Origin: Leadbetterella lacustris
Lineage (GTDB): Bacteria > Bacteroidota > Bacteroidia > Cytophagales > Spirosomataceae
Direction: 5' to 3'
Assembly (NCBI GenBank): GCA_965234335.1
Contig: OZ248457.1
Location: 1-64,000 of the forward strand
Length of the DNA stretch: 64,000 nucleotides
The translations under genes and the position numbers were made by a program. A model generated the notes under the pieces. The model searched no databases, was not told the DNA's origin, and saw only the letters and a list, made by a program, of their open reading frames with translations. How positions within the stretch are numbered: position 1 is the stretch's first letter; each line of letters opens with the position of its first letter. Below, piece by piece: positions 33,340 through 43,412 of the stretch.

Positions 33340-33455
33340 GGTGGTACTCATATCTACACATTTTTGAATTGTATATGCACATATTGTTACTTTTTAAAAT
33401 GTTAGACGCATTTCTGCATTAAATTCAGTAAATTTGATAACTTTAAACACTTTGG

Positions 33456-34592
33456 ATGAAATATAGTATTAGGTTATTTTTGGCAGCGGTTGGATTGGTG
33501 GTTTTTGCTTGTGTAGAGCCCTATGACTTAAACTTTGGAAGTCAAAAAGAAATATTGTTCATAGAGGCAGACATTAACGATTATGACTCCTTGCAGTATG
33601 TTATAATCAAAAAAAATATTCCTGAGCCTAATAATATTATTTATAGAAACATAGAAAATGCCAAGGTTCAGTTAATAGAAGGAACATCAAAACTTTATGA
33701 TTGTGCCTATACCACAGAAGGCAAGTATCAATTACCCAAAGGCTTCAAATCTAAAACCAATACACCTTATCAGCTGCGAATTGTTATGGAAGGCTCTACT
33801 TATGAGTCTACGATTGAAACTACCACAGCTATTTCGCCTATCGAAAGAATTTATGCTCAATTTGCAGAAAAAGGAATTGATTTTAATGGAAAAAAAATTG
33901 ATGGTCATCGGATTTTCCTGGATACCAAAGACTCAGAAACAAAAGGACAATACTATTTATGGCAATATAAATTATACGAAAAACAGGATTTTTGTGCCAG
34001 CTGCAGTGGTGGCCGTTATTTTACAACACCGGCTCCGCTTGGAAGATGCGTAGATGATGCAAACCTTGCCAGAAGAGGGGTAGTTTATGATTATTTATGC
34101 GTTTCAAATTGTTGGGATATTATATACAGCAAAGATTTAAACGTCATGACAGATAACTTTACCAACGGTCAAACTATCAAAGGACGACTAGTTGCTAATG
34201 TTCCGTATTATCAATATAGAAACTCGCTCATTGATATCCAACAGTACTCTATCTCCAAATCAGCCTTTGACTATTTCAATTTAATGGTTAATCAAACTCA
34301 AAGAAATGGCACATTGGCTGACACTCCTCCTGCTGGATTGATCGGAAATGTTAAAAACACGAGCAATAAATCTGAGGCCGTGGGCGGATTGTTTATGGTA
34401 AGTAGCAAAACTTCGAAAACTTTTGTTATTCAAAGAAAGGAGAGTTTTTTTAGTGTTAATGCCATTGGTTTGTTTAATGGCCGACAACCAACGGTAGAAC
34501 CAATGGGAAATGACACCTCTAGGCCACCTTTTGCCCCTTGTATTGAAAGTGAAACAAGAACCAAAATACGGCCGATAGGCTGGGTAGACTAA
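33456..34592 (+). CDS. DUF4249 lipoprotein (first copy)
   Basis: MKYSIRLFLAAVGLVVFACVEP is a lipoprotein signal with Cys19 in a lipobox. The 378-aa product belongs to DUF4249, a Bacteroidota family found next to TonB-dependent receptors and presumed to be a surface-exposed substrate-binding partner. Conserved cysteines occur in CASCSGG and CVSNCWDI. A TAAATTTG promoter element lies at 33429-33436. The next gene is a paralogue, and the receptor follows, so the three probably form one uptake unit of unknown substrate. Confidence 0.85.
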   Translation: MKYSIRLFLAAVGLVVFACVEPYDLNFGSQKEILFIEADINDYDSLQYVIIKKNIPEPNNIIYRNIENAKVQLIEGTSKLYDCAYTTEGKYQLPKGFKSKTNTPYQLRIVMEGSTYESTIETTTAISPIERIYAQFAEKGIDFNGKKIDGHRIFLDTKDSETKGQYYLWQYKLYEKQDFCASCSGGRYFTTPAPLGRCVDDANLARRGVVYDYLCVSNCWDIIYSKDLNVMTDNFTNGQTIKGRLVANVPYYQYRNSLIDIQQYSISKSAFDYFNLMVNQTQRNGTLADTPPAGLIGNVKNTSNKSEAVGGLFMVSSKTSKTFVIQRKESFFSVNAIGLFNGRQPTVEPMGNDTSRPPFAPCIESETRTKIRPIGWVD

Positions 34593-34605
34593 TTTTTTTG
34601 CAAAA

Positions 34606-35745
34606 TTGAAATATATCAGATTCAAAATAGTATTTATTTTCTCTTTACTGGTTTTTATAGCTTGTGTTGAGCCCTTGGATTTGGAGATAATAACCACCGA
34701 AACTATCCTGATTATAGATGGCTCCATTGATGACTCAAGCAAAGATCAGTTTATAACGGTTAAGAAATTTATACCATCTTCCACTGGAAATGTTAGATAC
34801 GCCAACGAGGTAAACGCCAAGGTGAGTATTCTAAAAGACGGGAAAGAACAAATCGACTGTTATTATAGGGATAACGGCTATTATTACTTGCCCTTGGGAT
34901 TCAAGGCTTTGGTGGGTAGTAAATATAAACTAAAGATAATTTTGGCAAACGGTAATGTGTATGAATCATCTGAAGAAGTAATGCGGTCAACACCTGAAAT
35001 TACAGGATATACGGTGAAATTTGACCCAAAAGGAATAAAATTAGGCGAAAATAGCATTCCAGCACATTTGATTTATTTAGACACCAAAGATCCTGTTGAG
35101 CTAGGAGACAATTTCATGTGGACTTGGAAATTATATGAAAAACAAATAATCTGTAAAACTTGTTCTGGCGGTATTTATCTCACATCACCCGCTCCACTGG
35201 GTAAGTGCAGCCCCGTGGTAGCTCTTGCAGAAGCTGGTGTTGAATACGACTATAGTTGCCAAGGTAACTGTTGGGAAATATTCTATTCGCAAGATTTAAA
35301 CGTCATGAGCGACGCTTTCTCACAAGGAAAAGAAATCAAAAATAGACTCGTGGCCACGATACCACTTTATCAACAGAATGGTTTTTTGATAGAAATAAAA
35401 CAGCAAACGGTTACTCCATCTGCCTATCAATACTTGAAAATATTGGGTAATCAGTCTCAAAAAAATGGGACTTTGGTTGACTCTCCTCCCGCAGCCTTAA
35501 TTGGTAATGTAAGAAACATAAGTGATTCCAAAGAAACTGTCGGTGGGTATTTTATGGTTGGGAATTCGAAAATTAAACGAATTTGGGTAGATAGATTAGA
35601 TGCCGTAGGGTCGAAACAATTATATATATTAGGTAGAAAAGAAAATTATGAACCTGCTTCGGGAGATGGCTCAAGGCCTCCTTTTGCACCTTGCGTAATC
35701 AGTAATACCAGAACTCCATTAAAACCAGAAGGTTGGCCTTTATAA
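34606..35745 (+). CDS. DUF4249 lipoprotein (second copy)
   Basis: This 379-aa paralogue of the preceding gene starts at a TTG (34606) giving MKYIRFKIVFIFSLLVFIACVEP, with a lipobox Cys at 20; no ATG is available at the right place. It shares the cysteine blocks CKTCSGG and CQGNCWEI, the DLNVMSDAFSQG segment and the C-terminal SRPPFAPC block. It is 13 bp after the first copy and 7 bp before the TonB-dependent receptor. Tandem duplication with divergence suggests two related ligands or a heteromeric surface lid. Confidence 0.85.
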   Translation: MKYIRFKIVFIFSLLVFIACVEPLDLEIITTETILIIDGSIDDSSKDQFITVKKFIPSSTGNVRYANEVNAKVSILKDGKEQIDCYYRDNGYYYLPLGFKALVGSKYKLKIILANGNVYESSEEVMRSTPEITGYTVKFDPKGIKLGENSIPAHLIYLDTKDPVELGDNFMWTWKLYEKQIICKTCSGGIYLTSPAPLGKCSPVVALAEAGVEYDYSCQGNCWEIFYSQDLNVMSDAFSQGKEIKNRLVATIPLYQQNGFLIEIKQQTVTPSAYQYLKILGNQSQKNGTLVDSPPAALIGNVRNISDSKETVGGYFMVGNSKIKRIWVDRLDAVGSKQLYILGRKENYEPASGDGSRPPFAPCVISNTRTPLKPEGWPL

Positions 35746-35752
35746 TAAATTT

Positions 35753-38152
35753 ATGAAAAAAATATTTACGCTGTTATTTGTGTTTACTGTCATCTTTGCA
35801 AAAAATGATGCTACTGCTCAGGGATTTTTTACAGTTTCGGGCCAAGTGATGGATTCACTTACCAATGAGCCGCTTGTAGGTGCCAATGTCAATCTTAATT
35901 TTGGCGAAAACAATGCCGTTGCTGATAAAAAAGGTAAGTTTAGCTTGGTGGCTACAAAAAAAGAAAATGTAATCATAGTAAAATTTGTGGGTTACAAAAC
36001 AGGCAGAATCACTTTGACCGAAAGGAAAGATGTAAACATAAATATAAGACTTTTGCTTATTTCGAATGACCTAGAGGAAGTGATTGTGAGCAGCAAGAAT
36101 CAAGAAACGAATGTTAAACGACCTATACTTGGAGTTAATTCATTGAGCATTAAGACTTTGAATAAGATACCGTCTGCCCTTGGCGAAATAGATATTTTAC
36201 GTGGCTTGCAGATGCTTCCAGGAGTAACGAGTGTAGGCGAAGCAGCAAACGGTGTGAACATTAGGGGAGGGGCAACGGATCAAAACCTTATTTTGTTAGA
36301 CGATGCACCAATTTTCAACCCAACACACATGTTTGGCCTTTTCTCGGCTTTTCCGTCTGAGGCAGTCTCAAGTTTTGATTTATACAAAGGCAATGTTCCA
36401 ACAAGATTTGGTGGTAGAGCAGCGGCAGTTTTGGACGTAACTTTGGCCAATCCTAGTCTTGATAAATTCAAAATGTCTGGTGGTATTAGTTTGGTATCAA
36501 ATAGGGTGAAGTTAGATGTTCCGATTATAAAAGATAAACTTGGCATTTCGATTTCAGGACGTGCCGCTTTTAATGATTTTCTACTTCCTTTGGCTTCAAA
36601 AAAATTAGACAACATAAAAGCCAAGTTTGGTGATGGCTCTTCAAAAATATTCTTTAGACCCAACAACAAAAATACATTTACACTGAGTACTTATTACAGT
36701 ACAGATTTTTTCCAAACCGAAATATTGGGCTCAATAAATGAAATAAATTCAACCAATACCCAATATCAATACCAGACCATCAACAACACGCTGAATTGGT
36801 TTTATGCCATCAATAGCAATCTTAATTTTCAAACCAAATTTATAACCTCTGATTATGCCCCAACAACCATTTTACCAGAGTTAAACTCTGACAACAAAGT
36901 GAAATTAAAATCAGGCATAAGTTACAGACAAGTAAAAACCAATCTCAATTATTTCAAAGGAAAACACAAATTGGAGGCTGGATTGGATGGAATAAAATAT
37001 AATATTAATCCTGGTGAATTAGATCCAGGTAATAATCAGAACATCCGACGGGTTATAACGCAACAAGAAAATGCTTACGAATTAGGTGCATATATTGAGG
37101 ACGAGATAGAATTCAGCAAGAAATTTGTGATGACGGCAGGTGTAAGATACTCCCAGTTCTTCAACATGGGCCCTGGTTCTTACAGAACATATCAGGAGGG
37201 ATTTCCAAGAGAGGAATTGGCACTGCTCGACACTGTTTTTATAAATAAAGGCCAAGTTCAACAGTCTTATGGCGGATTTGAGCCAAGAGTAGGTATGAGA
37301 TACCAGTTTGATAAGAATAAATCCTTAAAATTTGGTTACAATTTGATGCGTCAATATTTGCAAGTGATTACCAATACCACCACACCTCTGCCTACTTCGA
37401 GATGGAAGACATCGGATTTGTATATAAAACCACAAATAAGCAGTCTTTACACTTTAGGCTATTTTCAGGAGCTTAAAGACAATATTTATGAATTTTCGGT
37501 TGAGGCATATTGGAGACAAACAAACAATATTGTTGACTTTAAGCCAGGAGCTGATTTCCTTTTGCAAGAATACCCCGAAAGTCAGTTGCTTCAAGGCATA
37601 AATAAATCTTATGGTTTGGAATTTATGATTTCGAAGAAAAAAGGTGAAATGACAGGTTGGTTAAATTACACGTACTCAAGAAGTTTCAACAAAGTGAATG
37701 AGGGCTTTGGGCCATCTTTACAAATAAATCAGGGCGATTGGTACACAGCAAACTACGACAGACCCCACTCTGCAAATGCTACAGTTGTTATTAATCAAGG
37801 CAAACACCATGACTTCTCATTCAATTTTACTTATAGCACGGGTCGCCCATTTACTATGCCTCAAGGTTTTATTTTATATCAGGACAGAAGCTACCCATTC
37901 TATTCTTTGAGAAACAATGCTAGAATTCCAGATTACCATCGATTAGATTTTTCATGGAATATCTACAACCCAAGTATGGATGAAAACAAACGCTGGAAAG
38001 GAAACTGGACATTTACGGTCTATAATCTTTACGGTAGAAAGAATGCTTATTCAGTTTTCTTAAAAAATCAAGGAACGGCCATAAAAGCAAATAAATTGAC
38101 TGTTTTTGGGGCTCCAATTATATCGTTATCGTATAATTTCAAGTTTCAATAA
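35753..38152 (+). CDS. TonB-dependent outer-membrane receptor (CarboxypepD_reg/plug/barrel)
   Basis: The 799-aa protein has a signal peptide (about 1-22), then a carboxypeptidase-regulatory-like beta-sandwich (about 24-105: FTVSGQVMDSLTNEPLVGANVNL). A plug domain follows (about 120-235: NGVNIRGGATDQNLILLDDAPIFNP), then the beta barrel, ending in the aromatic FKFQ typical of outer-membrane proteins. Such receptors import large or scarce ligands using TonB/ExbBD energy. With the two DUF4249 lipoproteins upstream it forms an uptake locus; the ligand cannot be deduced. A strong terminator follows. Confidence 0.93.
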   Translation: MKKIFTLLFVFTVIFAKNDATAQGFFTVSGQVMDSLTNEPLVGANVNLNFGENNAVADKKGKFSLVATKKENVIIVKFVGYKTGRITLTERKDVNINIRLLLISNDLEEVIVSSKNQETNVKRPILGVNSLSIKTLNKIPSALGEIDILRGLQMLPGVTSVGEAANGVNIRGGATDQNLILLDDAPIFNPTHMFGLFSAFPSEAVSSFDLYKGNVPTRFGGRAAAVLDVTLANPSLDKFKMSGGISLVSNRVKLDVPIIKDKLGISISGRAAFNDFLLPLASKKLDNIKAKFGDGSSKIFFRPNNKNTFTLSTYYSTDFFQTEILGSINEINSTNTQYQYQTINNTLNWFYAINSNLNFQTKFITSDYAPTTILPELNSDNKVKLKSGISYRQVKTNLNYFKGKHKLEAGLDGIKYNINPGELDPGNNQNIRRVITQQENAYELGAYIEDEIEFSKKFVMTAGVRYSQFFNMGPGSYRTYQEGFPREELALLDTVFINKGQVQQSYGGFEPRVGMRYQFDKNKSLKFGYNLMRQYLQVITNTTTPLPTSRWKTSDLYIKPQISSLYTLGYFQELKDNIYEFSVEAYWRQTNNIVDFKPGADFLLQEYPESQLLQGINKSYGLEFMISKKKGEMTGWLNYTYSRSFNKVNEGFGPSLQINQGDWYTANYDRPHSANATVVINQGKHHDFSFNFTYSTGRPFTMPQGFILYQDRSYPFYSLRNNARIPDYHRLDFSWNIYNPSMDENKRWKGNWTFTVYNLYGRKNAYSVFLKNQGTAIKANKLTVFGAPIISLSYNFKFQ

Positions 38153-38174
38153 AAATTACAAACTGTAAGAAAAG

Positions 38175-38205
38175 GCCCTTTCAAAGTTTTTTGAAAGGGC
38201 TTTTT
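38175..38205 (+). terminator. Rho-independent terminator of the receptor operon
   Basis: GCCCTTTCAAA (38175-38185) pairs with TTTGAAAGGGC (38190-38200), followed by TTTTT. Confidence 0.9.
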
Positions 38206-38228
38206 AAATTAATCTGAAATCCTTTTAT

Positions 38229-39146
38229 TTAAATTTCCGTTAAATGAATTTCTGCTATCATGCATCTTGCTGAACCGCCTCCATAGGTTTCTATAACGCC
38301 CAAATCAGGATGAATAATTTCAGCATAGTCTTCAAGAAGTTCTATTTGCTTTTTAGTTAAGGAATTAAAAGCACGATCGGACATGACTAAAAATTTCTTC
38401 TCATTTTTATTTTTCAAAAGAAGCATATTTCCTGCAAATTCATTCATTTGGGCCAGACTAATTTCAATCACCTCTTTGCTTAAATTTTCTATTTTTTGTT
38501 TTATTGCAAACCTCTCATCCAAATCAGAAATGGATTCCAGACAAATTACACAAAAAGTATCGCCCATGCACATGACTACATTGGTATGGTATATGGCATG
38601 CTGATTTTGATCAAAAGCATTGAAAGTGACCAAGTCATAGTTCATTTGTTTTTGCCAAGCAGCCAAAACTTCAGGGTTTGTTCTAGACGAAATACATGCA
38701 AATGCAACCCTGTTCATTCTGTCCAAAACCAAACTGCCGGTTCCTTCCAGAAACTTGTTTTCTTCTTCAAAATGAGTGAAATCTAACAGCACATTAAGGT
38801 CATATTTCTGCTTTATTTTGTCAAGAATATCTTTTCTCCGTTCTGCCCGACGATTAGGGGCTTGCATAGGGTAAATTACAACTTTACCCGAATGGTGCAT
38901 GGAAATCCAATTGTTTGGAAAAATACTGTCAGGCGTAAATGGTTCAGGAGTGTCTTCAATGACCATAACGTTTATTCCCCTTAGTACCAACTGTTCCACA
39001 AATTGGTCAAAAGCCAATTGAGCGGAAAAGTTAATATTTTCTTCCGTTCCTTTACTTTGAAACTTGTTAGAGTCGGCAGTTTGTTCGTTGAAATTAAAAC
39101 TAACTGGCCTAATCATCAATACATTAGAAGTAATTTGTTCTTGCAT
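38229..39146 (-). CDS. ctlX: Citrulline hydrolase CtlX-type amidinotransferase-family protein
   Basis: The 305-aa sequence is of the arginine deiminase/amidinotransferase superfamily: MIRPVSFNFNEQTADSN at the start, PDSIFPNNWISMH near 82, and the nucleophile Cys295 in GGGSARCMIAEIHL. This subfamily is annotated as citrulline-utilisation hydrolase CtlX, converting citrulline to ornithine. The ATG at 39146 is chosen, leaving 4 bp to the upstream arginine deiminase gene; together they would degrade arginine to ornithine. Function is inferred from family membership and context. Confidence 0.85.
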   Translation of the reverse strand: MQEQITSNVLMIRPVSFNFNEQTADSNKFQSKGTEENINFSAQLAFDQFVEQLVLRGINVMVIEDTPEPFTPDSIFPNNWISMHHSGKVVIYPMQAPNRRAERRKDILDKIKQKYDLNVLLDFTHFEEENKFLEGTGSLVLDRMNRVAFACISSRTNPEVLAAWQKQMNYDLVTFNAFDQNQHAIYHTNVVMCMGDTFCVICLESISDLDERFAIKQKIENLSKEVIEISLAQMNEFAGNMLLLKNKNEKKFLVMSDRAFNSLTKKQIELLEDYAEIIHPDLGVIETYGGGSARCMIAEIHLTEI

Positions 39147-39150
39147 GATT

Positions 39151-40587
39151 CTAGTTTTTAGGTTGATAAGCAATTCTTTGAAGTGGCATACTCAAACAGT
39201 GCGAGCCACCTCGGGCTCTTGATAACTCCGACGAAGGTAACAGAATTATTGTATCATTGATGTCTTCGACTTTTACTTTTCCTGCTTCAAGCTGGTGTAT
39301 GAGCTCTACTGCATGAACAGTCTTGAAACCATATTCTCTAAAAGCCTCGCTCGTTTTATCATTTCGGTCATATCCAAGGGCCACACCTTCTTTAAGTACT
39401 AATAGATTACACGAGTCTGTCCACTGTTCCCTTGCTCCAAAAGGAAATTCATTATTGCCCGAATAAACAAAATTTACAGGTTCAGTACATTTCAAATCAA
39501 TTTCTGAAATATACTTTAAAAGCTCCTCCAAATTGTCGAAATTCCTGCTCAGAATCTTGTCGCCGTCTTTATAAAACTGTATGATAACAATGTCTTCATG
39601 GCTTACTCTTTGGCCCAATTCATCCCAAACTTTCTCATTTTCAGCCGTTTCCTTTGTACGAGCCAACGAACCTAATAAAACCCAGACATTCCGCTTAATT
39701 TGGGTAAAAATGGTATCAATATGCATGTAATCTCGTTTGGCAGGTATTTTAATCAAGGAAATTTTCTTGACAATATTTTTTGCAAAAAGTTTGTCAATCA
39801 CTTGACGGGCAGCCTCCACCGTGGTTCTTTCGCTTATTCCTATCAAAAGGTGATTTGGAGAAACCATCATAACATCACCGCCTTCCAAAGTATCAATTCT
39901 TCTTCCTTGGTCTTCTGGCAAAAGGAAATGCTCCTCATCTTCTTCTATTTCTATTATTTTTCCTTTCAAAACCTCAAAAAGTGGATGATTAAAAAAGATA
40001 TATTTAGCCAATAACGATTCTCGCGTCCTAGCTCTTCTTGCAGGTTTATTTAGTAAAAGATGGTCGTTAATTACAATTCCAATATCTCTTGTGAAAATCA
40101 AATTAGGTATAGGAGGGAAGAACATTTCTCCAGAATCGGTGATTCCTGTTATTAATACCTTAGATAACTCTATGTTATCAAAAGTCAGAAAACGCTTCAT
40201 TTCTAAGTAAGAACATTCTTCAATGGCACTCACCGCAGCCACCAATTGAATCTTAACCTCTTCAATATTAAGAACATCTGCCAATAATTTTTCAAAATCG
40301 ATTACTTTATCAGAATTAAAATAAGCTTTCGAATTGGGTTTAAAAAACTCACGTTTAGTGTCTGATAAATCTCGATTAACAATTTTCTCAGGATCTAAAA
40401 AAAACAAAAGGAGTTTGACATAATAATCATATTCCTTTCTCCGCATGGTTTCCAAATGAATAATATCCTCAAATAACCAGTCTTGAGCTTTTGACGGCAC
40501 CACTTTTCCTAAACCGCTGTCGGGGCTATGGATAATTAACCGCTGCAAGGTCGAAATTTCTGAATCCACAAATATTTCATTATCCAT
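39151..40587 (-). CDS. Arginine deiminase-family protein
   Basis: A 478-aa member of the arginine deiminase superfamily: FTRDIGIVI near 172, LEGGDVMMVSPN near 240, HIDTIF near 293 and the catalytic Cys464 in ARGGSHCLSMPLQR. The expected reaction is arginine to citrulline plus ammonia. It is larger than ArcA of the classic pathway (about 410 aa), with an extended N-terminal domain (about 1-150) typical of a Bacteroidota subgroup. It lies between the phosphodiesterase-like gene (7-bp gap) and ctlX (4-bp gap) in one minus-strand operon. No arcB or arcC is nearby. Confidence 0.87.
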   Translation of the reverse strand: MDNEIFVDSEISTLQRLIIHSPDSGLGKVVPSKAQDWLFEDIIHLETMRRKEYDYYVKLLLFFLDPEKIVNRDLSDTKREFFKPNSKAYFNSDKVIDFEKLLADVLNIEEVKIQLVAAVSAIEECSYLEMKRFLTFDNIELSKVLITGITDSGEMFFPPIPNLIFTRDIGIVINDHLLLNKPARRARTRESLLAKYIFFNHPLFEVLKGKIIEIEEDEEHFLLPEDQGRRIDTLEGGDVMMVSPNHLLIGISERTTVEAARQVIDKLFAKNIVKKISLIKIPAKRDYMHIDTIFTQIKRNVWVLLGSLARTKETAENEKVWDELGQRVSHEDIVIIQFYKDGDKILSRNFDNLEELLKYISEIDLKCTEPVNFVYSGNNEFPFGAREQWTDSCNLLVLKEGVALGYDRNDKTSEAFREYGFKTVHAVELIHQLEAGKVKVEDINDTIILLPSSELSRARGGSHCLSMPLQRIAYQPKN

Positions 40588-40594
40588 AAAATAA

Positions 40595-41926
40595 TTATTT
40601 AGCCTTTAAATCTTTGGCGTTGATTGTGTAATGCCATTTTTTTTCACCATTACCGTCAAAAACATTAATTTTCAGCACTCTGTCTGTCCTTTTTCCAGAA
40701 ACTTCCATAATGCTGAATGCCTGTGAGTTGTATAGCTCGGTTCCTTTTATGATGGTATTTCCTTTAAGTTCTGCATCTACAGGCTTGCCAGCACTTGATG
40801 TCAAAGGCGAAATCGTCAAATCATACAAAGGATAAGTGCCGTTTCGCTCCAACTTTTGAAGATTGGTATGGTGTCGGTCACCAGAGACGAAAATCACTCC
40901 AGAAATTTTGTTTTCAATCAACTTATCCAAAAGTTTCTTTCTCTCCATAGGATAGGTGGCCATGTTTTCGAAAACAGCTGCTTCGTTTATCACTTGTCCG
41001 CCCGTAATAACAAACTTAAAAGGAGCTGAAGAAGCACTCAAAGCCTCAATTAACCAGTTCAGCTGTTTTTCGCCAAAGTAATCCTTGGTAGAATCTGCCA
41101 AATTGTTTGGAGCCCTAAAATAGCGATTATCCATCAAGAAAAACTGACAATCTTCCCACGAGAATGTGCCTGTAATTCCTTCGTTTTCAAAGATATAATT
41201 CGGATTTCCCCAGAAGTTTTTAAACGCCCCAAGTGTTGTATTTTTTCCAAAAAAACTTCTATCGGCATCATTTGGCCCAAAATCGTGGTCATCCCAGATT
41301 GCATAGTGATGCACATTCGCCCACAATGGCTGAAGTTCTTTAACTTTTCTAAATTCCGAATAGCGATGATTTACTCCCGTTTTTGTATTCCAATCTACCT
41401 CTCTGAGGTAAATATTGTCCCCGCCCCAAACCATGAAATTGGGTTTTTGCTCTGAAATTTTCGTGAAAATCGAAGTATTTTTTCCGTAAGGATTACCAGG
41501 TCTGTCAAAACGCTCCTCGTTGGTATAAGTACAGCTTCCCAAGGCAAATTTGAAAGCTGGAGGATCAAAGCGATACTGCCAAAGCGTTTGTGTTTGAAAC
41601 TCTTGTGTATTAACTGCTTTGAGAGGTTTTTTATTTACCCAAACTTCGTATCCATATTTTTTACCCGGCAAAACCTGGTCAGCAATCAACTTGGCCACAA
41701 AAGCATTGTCTTTTTTGGTCTGAATTTCATCTGTAAAATATTTTACGGCTGGAGCCTCTTTGTCCCAATACGAAAACTTCACAAAGTCGGACTTTTCGGT
41801 TTGAACCCAAAGCAAAACCTCTCGCATTTCAGAATATCCGAGCATAGGGCCAGATTTGATTTGAGCTTGTAAACCAGAAATTAATCCAAAAAATAGTACC
41901 AGTAAAAATTTAGTTTGTTTTTTCAT
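40595..41926 (-). CDS. PhoD-like alkaline phosphatase/phosphodiesterase, secreted
   Basis: A signal peptide (about 1-21) is followed by a fibronectin-like N-domain (PMLGYSEMREVLLWVQTEKSDFVKFSYW) and a PhoD-type metallophosphatase core: FALGSCTYTNE, VWGGDNIYLREVDW, AIWDDHDFGPNDAD, FFLMDNRYFR and FVSGDRHHTNL. PhoD enzymes cleave phosphomono- and diesters in the periplasm or outside the cell. Length is 443 aa. It leads the operon with arginine deiminase and ctlX, an association without an obvious functional link. Confidence 0.9.
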   Translation of the reverse strand: MKKQTKFLLVLFFGLISGLQAQIKSGPMLGYSEMREVLLWVQTEKSDFVKFSYWDKEAPAVKYFTDEIQTKKDNAFVAKLIADQVLPGKKYGYEVWVNKKPLKAVNTQEFQTQTLWQYRFDPPAFKFALGSCTYTNEERFDRPGNPYGKNTSIFTKISEQKPNFMVWGGDNIYLREVDWNTKTGVNHRYSEFRKVKELQPLWANVHHYAIWDDHDFGPNDADRSFFGKNTTLGAFKNFWGNPNYIFENEGITGTFSWEDCQFFLMDNRYFRAPNNLADSTKDYFGEKQLNWLIEALSASSAPFKFVITGGQVINEAAVFENMATYPMERKKLLDKLIENKISGVIFVSGDRHHTNLQKLERNGTYPLYDLTISPLTSSAGKPVDAELKGNTIIKGTELYNSQAFSIMEVSGKRTDRVLKINVFDGNGEKKWHYTINAKDLKAK

Positions 41927-41941
41927 TTTATTTATAATTTA

Positions 41942-42002
41942 CCGCTAAGGCACAAAGACGCTAAGAAATAATCATTTCTCTGTGTGTCTAACATCTTAGT
42001 CA
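41942..42002. repeat. Dispersed CAAAGACGC-type repeat upstream of the PhoD-like gene
   Basis: ACCGCTAAGGCACAAAGACG followed by CTAAG, a short AGAAAT-aatc-ATTTCT hairpin and CATCTTAG lie in the divergent intergenic region. The ACCGCNAAGGCAC start is shared with the hairpin at 19039-19099. The rest of the 247-bp gap shows only the lysA promoter. Confidence 0.5.
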
Positions 42003-42148
42003 TTTACGTTTCATTTATTGATGTTAATGTATCTGCAATTTAAACATTCCTTTTCTATTCTTCAAAATCCTCAAATTAAGAATTCAATAAATACCAAATC
42101 GTATCGAAATATGTTAGATTTTACCTATTCTATTTAGGTTTTAAAACT

Positions 42149-42156
42149 TATTTTTG
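42149..42156 (+). promoter_or_regulatory. Putative lysA promoter -7 element
   Basis: TATTTTTG matches TAnnTTTG, 17 bp before the lysA ATG. Confidence 0.5.
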
Positions 42157-42173
42157 CAGAAAAAAAATTATTG

Positions 42174-43409
42174 ATGATTGTTAGAGAAGATAGGTATTTT
42201 ATTCAAAATCAGGATTTGTTAGAACTTTGTCAGAATTATGGCACACCACTTTATGTTTATGATGGAGCCAAAATAGAAGAAAAGGTCAATGCTTTAAAAG
42301 ATGCTTTTAAAGGTGTTAAAATGAAAATAAAATACGCCTGTAAGGCCAATACAAATATTTCTGTTCTTAAATTGATGAATAAATTAGGGGTAGATATTGA
42401 CGTAGTTTCTCCCCAAGAAATGGCTATTGCTCTAAAAGCCGGCTTTTCTCCGGAACAAATCACTTACACTTCAAGTGGAGTTTCGTTTGATGAAATAGAA
42501 GAATGTGTTGCCGAAAATGTGCTTATAAATATCGATAATCTTTCATCTTTGGAGAAATTTGGTCAAAAATATGGAAATTCTGTCCCTGTTTTGATAAGAA
42601 TCAGACCCAATATTGAAGGTGGCGGAAACTTGAAAATCAGCACTGGACACAAAGAATCAAAATTTGGTATTGCTATTGAACAAAAAAACGCTATTCTGGA
42701 TTTAGTCAAAAAATATGATTTAAATATTGTTGGAATTCACCAACACACTGGCTCTGACATAAAAGATGGAAAAACTTTTGTAAACGTGGCCAAAGTTATT
42801 TTTGAATTTGCCTTGGATTTCCCAAACCTAAAATACCTCGATTTTGGAGGTGGATTCAAAGTAGCCTATAAAGAAGGTGATATTGAAACAGATATGCAGG
42901 ATTTGGGCGAGAAAATAAGTGCTTCATTTTTAGATTTTTGCCAAAAATATGGCAGAGACTTAGAGCTGTGGTTTGAGCCAGGCAAATTCTTGGTAAGCGA
43001 AAGTGGTTATTTACTTGCACAAGTTAATGTAGTGAAAGAGAATCCAACAAAAACGCTTTTAGGTCTAAATACAGGCCTCAATCACCTCATTAGACCTATG
43101 ATGTACGATGCGTTTCACGATGTCGTTAATATTTCAAAGCCTGCTGAATCTTCAAAAAAAATGTATGATGTGGTGGGATATATCTGCGAAACTGACGATA
43201 TTGCCAAGGAAAGAGAGCTGCCACAGGCTTCAGAGGGTGACATATTAGCGATTAAAAATGCGGGTGCTTATGGCTTTACGATGGCGTCCAATTATAATGC
43301 TCGTTTTAGGCCCTCTGAAGTTTTGATTTATGAAAACAAGGCTCATTTGGTAAGAAAAAGAGAGACACTTCAAGATATATTAACAAACCAAGTCCTTGTG
43401 GACTTTTAA
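42174..43409 (+). CDS. lysA: Diaminopimelate decarboxylase
   Basis: LysA makes lysine from meso-diaminopimelate, the last step of lysine synthesis. This is a PLP enzyme of alanine-racemase fold: Lys in KYACKANTN near 57, the HQHTGSDIKDG loop near 195, GGGF near 229, and the partner-subunit Cys in YICETDDIA near 342. Length is 411 aa. The upstream TTG codon (42171) is less likely than the ATG at 42174. It is 3 bp upstream of an acyl-CoA dehydrogenase gene; pairing of lysine synthesis with a glutaryl-CoA-type (lysine breakdown) enzyme is notable. Confidence 0.94.
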   Translation: MIVREDRYFIQNQDLLELCQNYGTPLYVYDGAKIEEKVNALKDAFKGVKMKIKYACKANTNISVLKLMNKLGVDIDVVSPQEMAIALKAGFSPEQITYTSSGVSFDEIEECVAENVLINIDNLSSLEKFGQKYGNSVPVLIRIRPNIEGGGNLKISTGHKESKFGIAIEQKNAILDLVKKYDLNIVGIHQHTGSDIKDGKTFVNVAKVIFEFALDFPNLKYLDFGGGFKVAYKEGDIETDMQDLGEKISASFLDFCQKYGRDLELWFEPGKFLVSESGYLLAQVNVVKENPTKTLLGLNTGLNHLIRPMMYDAFHDVVNISKPAESSKKMYDVVGYICETDDIAKERELPQASEGDILAIKNAGAYGFTMASNYNARFRPSEVLIYENKAHLVRKRETLQDILTNQVLVDF

Positions 43410-43412
43410 AAA

